Below, piece by piece: positions 1-8,919 of a stretch of DNA of 23,521 bases. The notes under the pieces were generated by a model. The model ran no database searches. It saw only the letters and a program-made list of their open reading frames with translations, and was not told the DNA's origin. The stretch lies in assembly GCA_937926325.1 (NCBI GenBank), contig CALAZQ010000112.1:1-23521 (forward strand), read 5' to 3'. Source of the DNA: an uncultured Planctomycetaceae bacterium. Lineage in GTDB: Bacteria; Planctomycetota; Planctomycetia; Pirellulales; UBA1268. Positions within the stretch are counted from its first letter, which is position 1; every line of letters starts with the position of its first letter. A program made the translations under genes and the position numbers.

Positions 1-21
1 GTTCGAATCCTGCCCCCGCCA
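1..21 (+). tRNA. 3' end of a tRNA gene (T loop, T stem and acceptor strand; 5' part outside the window)
   Basis: The first bases GTTCGAATC match the universal T-loop core (G53-TTCRAAT-C61). They are followed by CCTGC, which would be the 3' side of the T stem, then CCCCGCC as the acceptor 3' strand and A as discriminator base. CCA is not encoded, since the next bases are CTC. The acceptor strand resembles bacterial initiator tRNA-fMet (CCCCGC plus A73). Without the anticodon and the 5' strand the isotype cannot be decided. An intrinsic terminator follows 10 bases downstream, which fits the end of a tRNA transcript. Confidence 0.8.
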
Positions 22-31
22 CTCTCTTCAC

Positions 32-70
32 GCCCGCAGGGCCATCCTGGCTCCTGCGGGCCGATTTTTT
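32..70 (+). terminator. Rho-independent terminator after the tRNA
   Basis: GCCCGCAGG at 32-40 and CCTGCGGGC at 53-61 form a perfect 9-bp GC-rich stem with a 12-nt loop. A run of six T follows at 65-70. The orientation and position fit termination of the tRNA transcript entering from the left. It also lies just beyond the stop codon of the opposing patatin gene, but there is no T tract on that side. Confidence 0.85.
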
Positions 71-93
71 CGGCGGCCTCTTGCCGCCGTCGC

Positions 94-3000
94 CTATGGT
101 CCGTCCACCCGGCCGGCCTCCCACCAGTCGACGAGCAGGGCGAGTCGCTTGAGATTCTTGAGTAAGTTCTCATACAGGCTCTGACTCTCCGCAGCCGTCA
201 GCCGCTGCGTATCGACCACGCCCAGCGTCGCCAGTTCGCGGTCATAGCGTTCCTTCAGCTGCTGCTCAAAACCGGGGTCGTTGCGATGGGCGATCCGCCA
301 CTTGTGGAAGGCATAGGCGTCGGCGCCGGTGAGGTAGTCGCGGACCCGGGCCAGCTCGTCGGCGGGGGCAGCCGCGGGCCGGCCGAAGCCACCCTCGAGA
401 ATCGCCTTCTCGCGGTCGGTCAGCTTCCAGCTCAGCGACACATCGACCGGGCACTCGAAGACAACCGTCCGGAAAAAGTCACGGCCGCGGAGTTCATCGA
501 ACAGCAGGTCCTGCAGGTCGACCTGTTCGTCGTTGCGAAAGGCCATCGTCCAGTCGCGGGCATTCGTCACGCCGATCAGCGGCGTGCTGATCGCCTGCAG
601 CCCGGGCCGGAGCACCCGGCTGCCGGCATGCCAGAGCAGCCGGTCGAGCAGCGACTCGCGGCCCGAAAGCCGGTCAAAGTCGATCTCGGTCCGGGCCCCC
701 TGGCTGACCTTGTCGCGAATCTGCACCACCAACACCCCGGAGGTGTGCTCCTGCAGCCAGCTACTCATCTTTGACAGCCAGAGAGCTGAGAGATTGACGC
801 CGTAGTTGTCGTAATAGGCGGCATCAACCACCCGCCGTGGCGGCAGCGTGGGCAGGTTGACCGCCGGCGACACCCAGGGGAAGGACGCACTCATGCGAAT
901 CGCCGTCGTCGCCCGGAAGTCGTGGGCCCGGGGAAAAAGCCGGAAGAACTCGACGGCTGACAGCGAAAAAACCTCGTCCTCTTCGTGGATGCTGAGGTCG
1001 AAGTCGCCCCCTTGGATCGCCGGCCGCTCGATCTTCCGTGAAGAGGGCTCGATCAACAGCCCGCCGACGTTCCGCGTGGCAAAGGCCATGTCGAGATTGC
1101 TGACGAGCAGCCGCCGGCCATCCTCGACCATCATCGGGGTGTAGACCAGCGACGGCCGCCAGCCCATCCGCTCGTCGGCCGCAAACGACTCCAGCGGCCG
1201 ACCCAGCGGACTGGCGTCGCCACCGGTCCAGCGAATCCAGGTCTCTTCCAACGTGCGGCCGCGGTCACCCCGCCGGGCAAAGGGGCTAAGTGTGCCGGGC
1301 AGGTCGGTAAAGAGCATGCGGCCAGCCACGGCATCGAGCTGATCGAGCGCCATGGCATCGACGAAGGCCTCAAGCGAGGTGCCATGCAACGACGCAAAGT
1401 CGGCCGCCTCGCCAGCCAGCACCTGTTCGGTAGGTGGCAGCAGCGAGAGCACATAGTATGAACCCGCCACCATACCGCCGGAGGCTCCCGTCACCAGCCG
1501 GATGTGATAGGGGAAGTCGGCCCCGAGCACCGCTTCAAGCTTCCGCAACACCACCGACGTCCAGACACTCGCCCGGATGCCACCGCCGCTGACGGTCACG
1601 ATCACCAGCTTGGGCTTGCCCTGCCGCCAGCGATCGGCCACCAGATTCCGCCATGACAGCAGCACCTCGGCATTGTTGAGCAGCCCCACCAGCTGCCACT
1701 GCCCGACCACCAGCCGGTCGCCGGCCGTCTCGCCAGCTCCCGCGGCCGGTAACGGACCGACTGACCGCAGCCGGGCCGTCACACCGCCGGCGGGCAGCGT
1801 TGTCGCCGGCGGATCGGCCTCGAGGCCAAGCAGCTCGAATACCGCCCCATGCTCAAGGTCGGGCCCGCTGGCCGAGTCATGCCGACCATTGAAGGTGAAG
1901 GTCAGCCGATCCCCAACCCGCAGCCGGCCGGTGTTGTAGAGGGTGGCGGTGATCTCACGGCCGGCGTCCGCTGCATCAGCCCGGCTGCGGAACACCGCCC
2001 CGGCCCGGCAGGCAAACAGCCCCCGGTCGTGGGCCGGCCGCAGGGTGAACCGCTCCAGCAGCTGGTTCCCGTCAGCCAGCGGTTCCGGTCCCGCAGCGGC
2101 AGTGGCCGCAATCGCTCGGCTAACCGCCGGGACCGTCGGCCGGAATGCGGCGAAGGCGGCCAGCTCGTCCTTTGTGGCCGCTGACATCGGCGTGGCAGCA
2201 TCCAGGGCCGCGGCAGTGGCGGGCTCGTCAGCCGAGGCCAGTAGCACGCCGACCGGAATCGGGGCATCGGTCCGAGCATCTTCAAGCACCAGGCAGCGGC
2301 CGGGCTCGGGGCCGGTCACCCGCGGTGGCAGTCCATCTTCGGCCAACGTCGCTGCCTTGACGGCCGGCCGAAGCGTGTCGAGGTGACAGCGTTCCAGCCA
2401 CGAGGCCATCGTCCGCAGCTGTTCCTCCGTCAGCGGCTCACTCTCCGCCGGAAGCTCAAAACTGACCGTGTAACGATCGACATCGCCGTTCGGCCCCCTG
2501 CCCGCCTCTGTCTGGCGGGCCGTCACCTGCCCCTGCCAGCTCATCGCAATCAGGCAATAGTCCGCGGCGAAATCCTGGTATGGCTTCGCCAGCCCATTCA
2601 GCCGCAGGCCGAGCACCGGCGGCTTGCCCGGCGCGGCCGGCAGTTCTCCCGCAGCGACAAAGCGATAGCGGGCGGCATCGCCGCGGCGGGGCCGGGCAGC
2701 AGGGCCAGCTGCATCCGCCTGGGCCAGCCAGAACGTGGGCCCACGAATCACGCCGTGGCGAATCAGGTGCAGGCTGGTGTAGCGGAACCAGCGAAAGATC
2801 TGCCGATAGAACGGCTCCTCGGCCAGAGCCACCAGGTCGTCGCCATCAAGCCGGGTCGTGAACCACTCTTCGGCCGATAGACGGATCGCATCGCCCAGGT
2901 CGGCCCGCAGCCGCTGCCGCGGATCTTCCACCGTCAGCACCACCGCCTGGCTGCCGTCGGGCCGTCGCACCAACGGCTGCACCGCAAAATAGACCGTCGC

Positions 3001-5148
3001 CAGCCGTTCGCTTGGTCCCTGCCGGGCCAGGCGATCAAAATCCTCGGTGACCGTCCGGTTTCGCAGGCTTGCAACAGATGGCGTGGTATCCCGGAAGTAG
3101 TCACGCGAGTCGAGCGAGACCGGCAGTTTGTAGTAGCCCGCCAGACCCGGAAACGTCCCCTTGAACTCGTTGGGCGCGACAAACAGGGCCGTTCCGTTGA
3201 CCAGCACCAGCAGCCCGACCACCGCTGTGGTGACCAGCAGCCCGCTCCGTGGCCGGGTCACCGCCAAGATCGTGTAGCCAGCCGCCAGCAGGGCCACCCC
3301 ACAGGCGATTGAGCCGGCGGCGGGCATCGCCGACTTCCAGCGTTCATCCAGCGAGCTGTAGGGAATGGCGAAGGCGATGAAGCCGAGGATCACGGTCAAC
3401 GGATAGAGCACTGCCGGCAGCCGTGACGCCACCTGCGCCAGGATCGTCGAGCCGAGGAAGACCACCGCCAGCCCCAACCAGCCGGCGGCCACCACACCCC
3501 CAAGCCCAACCCCCCAGGCGGCCAGCAGCGACACCGTCGCCACCACGGCCAGCCCCGCAGCCAGGCAAGCCCGCACAGTCGCCGGGGGCCGCTGCGACCC
3601 CAGCCCGGCAAGCGTGCGTGAACCCGACACCGCCACCGCAGCCACAGCCAGCACTGCCAGTAGCCAGGCCGGGGCGGCAATGCCATAGACCACGGTCAGG
3701 CCAGCGAGCGCGACCGCTGCGGCCCGTTGCTCAGCCGGGGTCCGGGCCGCTGCCCCGGCGGCAGCGTGGGTGGCCAGCCAGAAGATGCTCAGCCAGCACA
3801 GCAGCATCGCCCCCAGCGAGGCGTAGCCCCGCAGGCCGGCCCAGCCCGACTTGGTTGTCTCTGGCGTCAGCAGAATGGTCACGGCAATCGAGGCGACCGC
3901 CAGTGCCACCACCGCCAGCACCGCGGTGCGGTGAACCCAGCGGGCCTGGAGACTTCGCAGGGTCATCCGCATGGCCGAAGCTGCCAGTGGCCGCCAGGCG
4001 TCAAGCTGCCGCCTCACCCAGGCTCGGCCCCGCAGCCCCCGAAAGCCGACGGCCAGCAGGGCCGCCGCCACAAGTTCACTCGCCAGAACCACCGCCGGCA
4101 GCCAGGGGAAGTTCCCCAGCAGGCCATGCGGCTGCTGCCAGCCACTCGCACCGGGTTTGATAAGCGTCTGCTCAGGCCACTCGATCCAGCGTGCGGTCAC
4201 GGTCACAGGCAGCAGCAGCGTGACGGCGGCATGCACCAGAAAGAACCAGCTGAGCACTGCCAGCCAGGCTGGCGATGACGCTGGTTCAGCCGGCTCGGCG
4301 GTGGGCAGGGCGACAGCCGCCGGCTCAGCCGCAGCCGCCAGCGGCGGAACCGCCTCGATCGCGGCGATGATCTCCCGCTGCCGCCCGCCCCAGGCCGCGG
4401 CGGCCGCCAGCCAGGCGGTGGTCCAACAGCCCAAGATGACTGCCAGCACGCCGCCGCTGCAGACGCCGACAAGCCAGGGCAGCCGGTCGAGCAGCATGGC
4501 GGTATCGCGGTGGATCAGCGGCAGGATGATGCTGGGCACCACACCCACCAAAAAGATCAGCCCGAATCCTTTCACCAGCACGATCGCCGGCGCAAGGAGC
4601 AGCCGGAATGGCTGGCTGGCGAGCTGCTCGCGGGCCCGGCGGAACGCCGGGGAAACATCACCGCCGTCGGCGAGAGGGTCGGGCTGCGTCTCGGCCCAGG
4701 CCGCCGTTCGGTCGATCGCCTCGATGTCCTGGCAGGAGAGCTGGTCGAGAAATCCGTTGGCCAGCGTTGACTGCACCGGCCGCTCGGGCTCGGTCACCTG
4801 GTTGAGGCCGTTGAGGACACCGCAGACCTGCCGTACCGCCGCCCACCAGCCCCGCCGTGAGGTTCCGAGCGCCACGTAGTGCACCGTGATGGCCGCAAAC
4901 AGCAGCATCACGGTCGCACCGAGCAACAGCTGTGTCAGCGGATCTTCGTCGAGGAACAGCCCCTGCAATCCAAAACTGCTGCCGAGCAAGCCCCAGATGA
5001 CCAGGATCAGGACAGCGGTCAGTCCGAAATGGACGGGATAGTCAACGCCCCAGAAAAAGAAGTCGCGGACCGGCCGGACACCCCGCAGTTCGAACCGCCA
5101 GAGCAGCACAACGAGCCCGACACAGAGGCTGATGCGAAAGATATCCAT
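94..5148 (-). CDS. Giant polytopic membrane protein with C-terminal patatin-like phospholipase domain
   Basis: This 1684-aa protein has two halves. Roughly residues 5-660 carry about 14 hydrophobic membrane segments broken by Ala/Pro-rich linkers. A soluble region of about 500 residues follows, then a patatin-like acyl-hydrolase domain at about 1180-1500. That domain shows a glycine-rich oxyanion motif (SGGGIRAS, near residue 1190), the nucleophile elbow GASGG with Ser1223, and the dyad aspartate in DAAYYDNYG (Asp1442), where the usual DGG/DGA reads DAA. Patatins hydrolyse acyl esters of lipids; the substrate here is unknown. The start at 5148 was chosen because GGAGG lies 6 bases upstream; an in-frame ATG at 5172 has no such site. 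Canonical patatin proteins are a few hundred residues long, so this one is several times the usual size. The gene is divergent from the next, with only 57 bases between them. The patatin domain is confident; the membrane topology is estimated by eye. Confidence 0.88.
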   Translation of the reverse strand: MDIFRISLCVGLVVLLWRFELRGVRPVRDFFFWGVDYPVHFGLTAVLILVIWGLLGSSFGLQGLFLDEDPLTQLLLGATVMLLFAAITVHYVALGTSRRGWWAAVRQVCGVLNGLNQVTEPERPVQSTLANGFLDQLSCQDIEAIDRTAAWAETQPDPLADGGDVSPAFRRAREQLASQPFRLLLAPAIVLVKGFGLIFLVGVVPSIILPLIHRDTAMLLDRLPWLVGVCSGGVLAVILGCWTTAWLAAAAAWGGRQREIIAAIEAVPPLAAAAEPAAVALPTAEPAEPASSPAWLAVLSWFFLVHAAVTLLLPVTVTARWIEWPEQTLIKPGASGWQQPHGLLGNFPWLPAVVLASELVAAALLAVGFRGLRGRAWVRRQLDAWRPLAASAMRMTLRSLQARWVHRTAVLAVVALAVASIAVTILLTPETTKSGWAGLRGYASLGAMLLCWLSIFWLATHAAAGAAARTPAEQRAAAVALAGLTVVYGIAAPAWLLAVLAVAAVAVSGSRTLAGLGSQRPPATVRACLAAGLAVVATVSLLAAWGVGLGGVVAAGWLGLAVVFLGSTILAQVASRLPAVLYPLTVILGFIAFAIPYSSLDERWKSAMPAAGSIACGVALLAAGYTILAVTRPRSGLLVTTAVVGLLVLVNGTALFVAPNEFKGTFPGLAGYYKLPVSLDSRDYFRDTTPSVASLRNRTVTEDFDRLARQGPSERLATVYFAVQPLVRRPDGSQAVVLTVEDPRQRLRADLGDAIRLSAEEWFTTRLDGDDLVALAEEPFYRQIFRWFRYTSLHLIRHGVIRGPTFWLAQADAAGPAARPRRGDAARYRFVAAGELPAAPGKPPVLGLRLNGLAKPYQDFAADYCLIAMSWQGQVTARQTEAGRGPNGDVDRYTVSFELPAESEPLTEEQLRTMASWLERCHLDTLRPAVKAATLAEDGLPPRVTGPEPGRCLVLEDARTDAPIPVGVLLASADEPATAAALDAATPMSAATKDELAAFAAFRPTVPAVSRAIAATAAAGPEPLADGNQLLERFTLRPAHDRGLFACRAGAVFRSRADAADAGREITATLYNTGRLRVGDRLTFTFNGRHDSASGPDLEHGAVFELLGLEADPPATTLPAGGVTARLRSVGPLPAAGAGETAGDRLVVGQWQLVGLLNNAEVLLSWRNLVADRWRQGKPKLVIVTVSGGGIRASVWTSVVLRKLEAVLGADFPYHIRLVTGASGGMVAGSYYVLSLLPPTEQVLAGEAADFASLHGTSLEAFVDAMALDQLDAVAGRMLFTDLPGTLSPFARRGDRGRTLEETWIRWTGGDASPLGRPLESFAADERMGWRPSLVYTPMMVEDGRRLLVSNLDMAFATRNVGGLLIEPSSRKIERPAIQGGDFDLSIHEEDEVFSLSAVEFFRLFPRAHDFRATTAIRMSASFPWVSPAVNLPTLPPRRVVDAAYYDNYGVNLSALWLSKMSSWLQEHTSGVLVVQIRDKVSQGARTEIDFDRLSGRESLLDRLLWHAGSRVLRPGLQAISTPLIGVTNARDWTMAFRNDEQVDLQDLLFDELRGRDFFRTVVFECPVDVSLSWKLTDREKAILEGGFGRPAAAPADELARVRDYLTGADAYAFHKWRIAHRNDPGFEQQLKERYDRELATLGVVDTQRLTAAESQSLYENLLKNLKRLALLVDWWEAGRVDGP

Positions 5149-5205
5149 CGACGCCCTCCGCAGAGATAGCATGGTAACTGTCGGTCACCCATCGGATCAT
5201 ACGAC

Positions 5206-7140
5206 ATGCAGACCTGGTTCGAGATCGAAACCGCTTGGGACAAGCCGCGTCGCCGGGCCTACTGGCCGGCGGTGCTGGTCGTGCTTGGCCTGACCGCTGG
5301 GCTGGCAGCTGGTGCCGCTGTGGGAGCGGCTGAGCTTGGCCCACCGCCAGATCAGCGATCGGCAGCAACGACTGAAGCAGAGACAGCACTCTTTCAGGCG
5401 ATCGACTGCCAGCTCGAACTGCCGACACCAGCGGAGATCGCAGCAGCCCGACAGCGGACCGTCGAGGTACTTGCCCGGCTGAACCAGACGCTGGCCGATC
5501 AGGCAGTCGGTCCGCTGCTGACCCACGAGTTGCGGCTGGTCGACCTTCAGTATCTTCTTGCCAAACTGTCCCCTGCCCATGCCCCTGCCCATGCGGCTGC
5601 GGTCGAGGCATTCCTGCCGGTGCTGCGGCGGGTGCTGCCCGGCCAGGCCCAGGCCGACCTCGACCAACTGCGTCAGGAGGTGGCCGCCCTGGCTGCGAGT
5701 TGCAGCCGCTCGCCCGAGACAATCGCGGCAGCCCGCCGGGCAATTGCAGCGCTTCATCGACACCTCGCTGAGCATCCGACCCGGCATGCACCTGATGATG
5801 ATCGACAGCTGCGTGATGCCTTTGCCTCGGTTGTCAGGCTGGTAGCCGAAGCCGACCTGCGGTCACAGCTGCGGCAAAGGCTCTCGCAGCCCAATGCCAT
5901 CGTGCAGCTGAGACCCCGATTCGTGCAGCAGCTGGCTGCGCAGCAGGTGACCCGATCAATCAGTCTGCGGCAGGCCGCGGCAGGCACCGTCATCACGGGC
6001 CAGGGTGACGTGCAGATCGATCTGTCGGCCGAGCTGCCGGAGAGCGTCGGGTGCTGCCGGGTCATCGTGCACGCTGAAGGCCGAGGGCAGATCGACGCTA
6101 CGGCCAGCCGCCGCCGGGCTCGGGTGACAGCGACAGCTGCTCCCGCCGTCAGCAGCCTGCAGCCGATTGTCATCGACCCGCGGACGATCACCCCCACTTC
6201 GGCAGTCGTCACCGCCAAACTCCAGACTCGGCTGAATACCTTTTCGATCGGCGGCCTGTTGGGCCACTGTCGGCTCATCCGTCGGCTGGCGACGCGGTCG
6301 GTGCAGCGGCAGCTGGCAGCGGCCGATCCCGCGGCTGCCCGGGCAATCGAAGCCGAGGTCGGCCGCACGGTCGAGGCAGAAGGGCTGCTGCTTGCGAGCA
6401 GAATCAACACGTTGCTGACCTGGGGCGTCTGGGATCGGCTGGCGGCGATCGACTTCACCCCCGAGGTCCTGCTTGCCAACACGCAGGCCGGTGCCACCAG
6501 CGGGACGTTCTACGCCCGGGGCAGCCAACTGGCCGCGATCACCCCACCGCCGGTCGCCGCGGCCGAGCAGTCACCGCGAGTGGCGATGGTGACCAAGGTG
6601 CACGAGTCGGCGGTCAATAATCTGTTCACCGGCTTCGGCGGCCTCACCCTCGACGAGGCGACCGTTCGAGCCCTCTGGGAGGTCCAGCTGAAGCTCAGCG
6701 ACGCCGACTGGGAACGACTGCCCCCGGCCCGGGTGGCCTCCACGATCACCCTGCAAGCCAAGCAGCCGCTGGAGGTTCGCGTGGCCGATCATGAAGTTCA
6801 GCTCACCCTCCGCCCCGCTGCCGGACACCTGGCCGGCATGCACCTGCCGGCTGCCCCTGCCGCAATCAGCCTGAGCTATCGGCTCGAGCCCGACGCCGAC
6901 GGCCTCTGCTTTCGCCGCACCGCCTGTCAGGTTTCAGGCAATCTCGATGCCGCCACGGCCGCAGCCTGGACGGAGCTGATCGATCTGTTCTGCGGCCGGC
7001 TGCTGCGACCGCTGCCCCGGTATCGCACGAGCATCACCGCCAGCTGGCTACGGGTCGTCCATGCCGCCCTCGAGCAGGGCTGGCTGGTCGTCGTGACCGA
7101 AATGATTGATGACGAGCCGACGTCTGTGGGCTCTTTTTGA
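5206..7140 (+). CDS. Conserved-looking anchored or secreted protein of unknown function (644 aa)
   Basis: I do not recognise a family. Residues about 18-42 form one hydrophobic segment after an Arg-rich stretch (KPRRRAYW), so the protein is probably exported or anchored by a signal anchor. Residues about 60-230 look helical and rich in Gln, Arg and Ala. Residues about 245-350 and 470-580 alternate hydrophobic and polar residues as in beta-sandwich or barrel folds, with helices between them. The beta/helix alternation and the neighbouring patatin genes allow a lipid-binding role, but this is speculation. ATG at 5206 has no strong Shine-Dalgarno sequence. The gene is divergent from the giant patatin gene and lies upstream of a second patatin gene, separated by a palindromic element. 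Coding is supported by one long open frame over 1.9 kb and coherent amino-acid composition. Confidence 0.8.
   Translation: MQTWFEIETAWDKPRRRAYWPAVLVVLGLTAGLAAGAAVGAAELGPPPDQRSAATTEAETALFQAIDCQLELPTPAEIAAARQRTVEVLARLNQTLADQAVGPLLTHELRLVDLQYLLAKLSPAHAPAHAAAVEAFLPVLRRVLPGQAQADLDQLRQEVAALAASCSRSPETIAAARRAIAALHRHLAEHPTRHAPDDDRQLRDAFASVVRLVAEADLRSQLRQRLSQPNAIVQLRPRFVQQLAAQQVTRSISLRQAAAGTVITGQGDVQIDLSAELPESVGCCRVIVHAEGRGQIDATASRRRARVTATAAPAVSSLQPIVIDPRTITPTSAVVTAKLQTRLNTFSIGGLLGHCRLIRRLATRSVQRQLAAADPAAARAIEAEVGRTVEAEGLLLASRINTLLTWGVWDRLAAIDFTPEVLLANTQAGATSGTFYARGSQLAAITPPPVAAAEQSPRVAMVTKVHESAVNNLFTGFGGLTLDEATVRALWEVQLKLSDADWERLPPARVASTITLQAKQPLEVRVADHEVQLTLRPAAGHLAGMHLPAAPAAISLSYRLEPDADGLCFRRTACQVSGNLDAATAAAWTELIDLFCGRLLRPLPRYRTSITASWLRVVHAALEQGWLVVVTEMIDDEPTSVGSF
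5571..5594 (+). repeat. Two perfect 12-bp tandem copies inside the coding region
   Basis: The unit CCCTGCCCATGC occurs twice in a row and encodes PAHA-PAHA in the helical part of the 644-aa protein. The unit is a multiple of three, so copy-number change would keep the frame. Confidence 0.8.
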
Positions 7141-7158
7141 AACCTAATGGGTGAGGTG

Positions 7159-7285
7159 CTTGGCCCATGCCAATCGAGCGGCGTTGGAAACTGAGCGCAG
7201 CCAGGATGGCGAAGCGAAGTTTCCGTCGAGTGAGTGAAGGACAGGATGTCCGGAGCGAACGTCCGGCGAGATGGCATGGGCCAAG
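7159..7285. repeat. 127-nt nested palindromic element (14-bp perfect terminal inverted repeats)
   Basis: CTTGGCCCATGCCA at 7159-7172 is perfectly complementary to 7272-7285. Inside are further perfect stems: GGAAACT at 7186-7192 with AGTTTCC at 7218-7224, a small GCCA-gga-TGGC hairpin at 7200-7210 within that stem, GGACA-gga-TGTCC at 7239-7251, and CGGA/TCCG at 7251-7265. Two hairpins share a GGA loop and the core CAGGATG. The whole could fold as a multi-branched cruciform or RNA. It lies between the stop of the 644-aa gene (7140) and the ATG of the secreted patatin gene (7345). No open frame of its own and no obvious target-site duplication was seen. A REP/MITE-like repeat, a bidirectional transcription barrier or a structured leader are all possible. 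Confidence 0.8.
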
Positions 7286-7344
7286 GACCGCCGCTTCACA
7301 AACGGGCCAAAAATTCCTTGAAGATCTCCTGTGAGCGAGGTGCC

Positions 7345-8817
7345 ATGAAGGTCTTTTCCTGCCTTTTTGAGCCGCATCTCCGGCAGCTGAACCACCTGCT
7401 GGCCGGTGCCGTCGTAGCCAGCTGGGCCTGGTGCGGATCGTCGCTGCCGCTGGCTGCCGCCCCGCCCCAGCAGCATGACGCTGCGGCCCTGACAGCCCGG
7501 TTCGCCCCGATGGAACTGCTCTTCTGCTTTCAGGGCAAGGGATCATGCCTGCCCTACGATGCCGGCGTGCTCCACGAGGCCTCTACCCGGCTTGATGCAT
7601 TCAGGCGGGGCCGGGTGATCGTGACGGGCAACAGCAGCGGGGCGATTCCCGCCGCGTTCTTTGGCTGCCACGGCTTCACTGCCGCCACGGTCCGGCATGC
7701 CGAAGATCGGCTTGAGCATGGAAACCGCGATGCCGTCCGCACGATGGAGAATGTCGCCAACAAGATCGCCAAACTGTCCCGCGGTGAATCGACCGAGATC
7801 TCACACGCCGCTCTGCATGAATTCATCGCCTTCGCCCTCGGGGTGTCCCGCTGGCAGGATGCCCGGGACGTTGCCGAGATCGTCCGGCGGAGCACGGCCC
7901 GGCCGCGATTCCCCTGCCTGATCGTGGCGTGTAACAGGGAGGTTCTTGAGGATGTTCACCCCGAGGACCGCTTTGCCGCCGGACGGCTCAAGCAGCTCGA
8001 CCTGGCAACGATGCAGGTCAGCTGGCGACCGGAGGCCTATGCCTATTACCGGCAGCATCCTGAGCGGTTCCGGCGTGAGCATCCCCACCTGGTGCTCCGT
8101 GACACGCCGGTGATCGGCCGGGCGATGACCTTCTTTGTCGATCAGTCGATGTACGACCTGCTCAGCCAGATCCCGGCCGCCGAGCGGCAGGCTGACCTGC
8201 GGCTGATGACCGACGCGGCCGATGTCGCCCTGGCCATCCTCGCCTCGGCATCTGAACCAACCTATTTCCCGGCGGTTGACGATCCGCAGCCGGAAAAAAT
8301 CCTCGCGGCCGATGCCGCCGCCGTGGGCGAACTCGTCCGCCGCCGCACCTACTACGGCGGCTACATCGTCTCGCTGCCGGCCCAGGATGTGCGACGGATG
8401 CTGCCCGGCATCCGGGTGCTGGGCACCGGCTGGCGGCACAATCCCTTTATCGCCCGCCGGCTGCTGGCCGACTGGCTGTTGGCCGATTGCGAGCAGGTTG
8501 CCCAGCGGGCCGAGTGGTGGGCCGACATGGAGGTCAATCCCGACCGTGAGTTCGAGAGCCACATCGAAGTCCGCGGTCTGTCGGGTGAGGAAGAGGCTGT
8601 GTTCGGCCGGCGGCGGGCGGCGGAGTTCTTCACCGCCACCGGACGCGTCGGCCTGCCCGCTTTTGTGCAGCCACCACGGTTTCGTGAGCCGGCTGCGGCG
8701 GCGATCATGCCGGCACCAGATGTGCCGGGGGCGAGTGACGCCGAGATGTTTACAGACCGGGTCGGTCCGGACGGCCGCCGGGTGCTCCGCACCCTTCGCG
8801 GCCTCGTCATGCCGTGA
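7345..8817 (+). CDS. Secreted patatin-like phospholipase family protein (490 aa)
   Basis: ATG at 7345 gives a typical Sec signal peptide: MKVFSCLF, a polar stretch, a hydrophobic core AGAVVASWAW, and a probable cleavage after LPLAA. GAGG lies 4 bases upstream of this ATG. Longer in-frame starts would run through the palindromic element and are not favoured. The mature part begins with a glycine-containing strand (CFQGKGSC), then GNSSG with predicted nucleophile Ser97, as in patatins. A plausible dyad aspartate is Asp323 in LAADAAAVG, again lacking the DGG form. The role is presumably acyl-ester hydrolysis outside the cytoplasmic membrane. It is the second patatin-like gene within 9 kb. The oxyanion and Asp motifs are atypical, so the family call is less certain than for the giant protein. 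Confidence 0.8.
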   Translation: MKVFSCLFEPHLRQLNHLLAGAVVASWAWCGSSLPLAAAPPQQHDAAALTARFAPMELLFCFQGKGSCLPYDAGVLHEASTRLDAFRRGRVIVTGNSSGAIPAAFFGCHGFTAATVRHAEDRLEHGNRDAVRTMENVANKIAKLSRGESTEISHAALHEFIAFALGVSRWQDARDVAEIVRRSTARPRFPCLIVACNREVLEDVHPEDRFAAGRLKQLDLATMQVSWRPEAYAYYRQHPERFRREHPHLVLRDTPVIGRAMTFFVDQSMYDLLSQIPAAERQADLRLMTDAADVALAILASASEPTYFPAVDDPQPEKILAADAAAVGELVRRRTYYGGYIVSLPAQDVRRMLPGIRVLGTGWRHNPFIARRLLADWLLADCEQVAQRAEWWADMEVNPDREFESHIEVRGLSGEEEAVFGRRRAAEFFTATGRVGLPAFVQPPRFREPAAAAIMPAPDVPGASDAEMFTDRVGPDGRRVLRTLRGLVMP

Positions 8818-8919
8818 GGCCACTCGCCAGGCCGCCGCGTCGATTGCCAGAGCCCTTTATCGACAGGCTGCTACCATTGATGGAGAGGGAACTCCAATCC
8901 ATCTCCCCCGGGACTTCTC

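Noticed and set aside
3423..4879. Several plus-strand open frames of 180-300 codons opposite the giant patatin gene
   Set aside because: They are Pro/Arg/Gln-rich shadows of a GC-rich coding strand, overlap each other in different frames and have no domains. The minus-strand frame has membrane segments and patatin motifs.
7159..7285. HEARO/OMEGA-type RNA associated with IscB or IsrB
   Set aside because: No RuvC or HNH nuclease gene is nearby and the fold seen here is a simple nested palindrome; no specific match to that RNA class could be made by eye.
7234..7344. Longer in-frame start for the secreted patatin gene
   Set aside because: It would translate through the palindromic element and bury the signal peptide 37 residues inside the protein; ATG at 7345 has GAGG upstream and starts the signal peptide directly.
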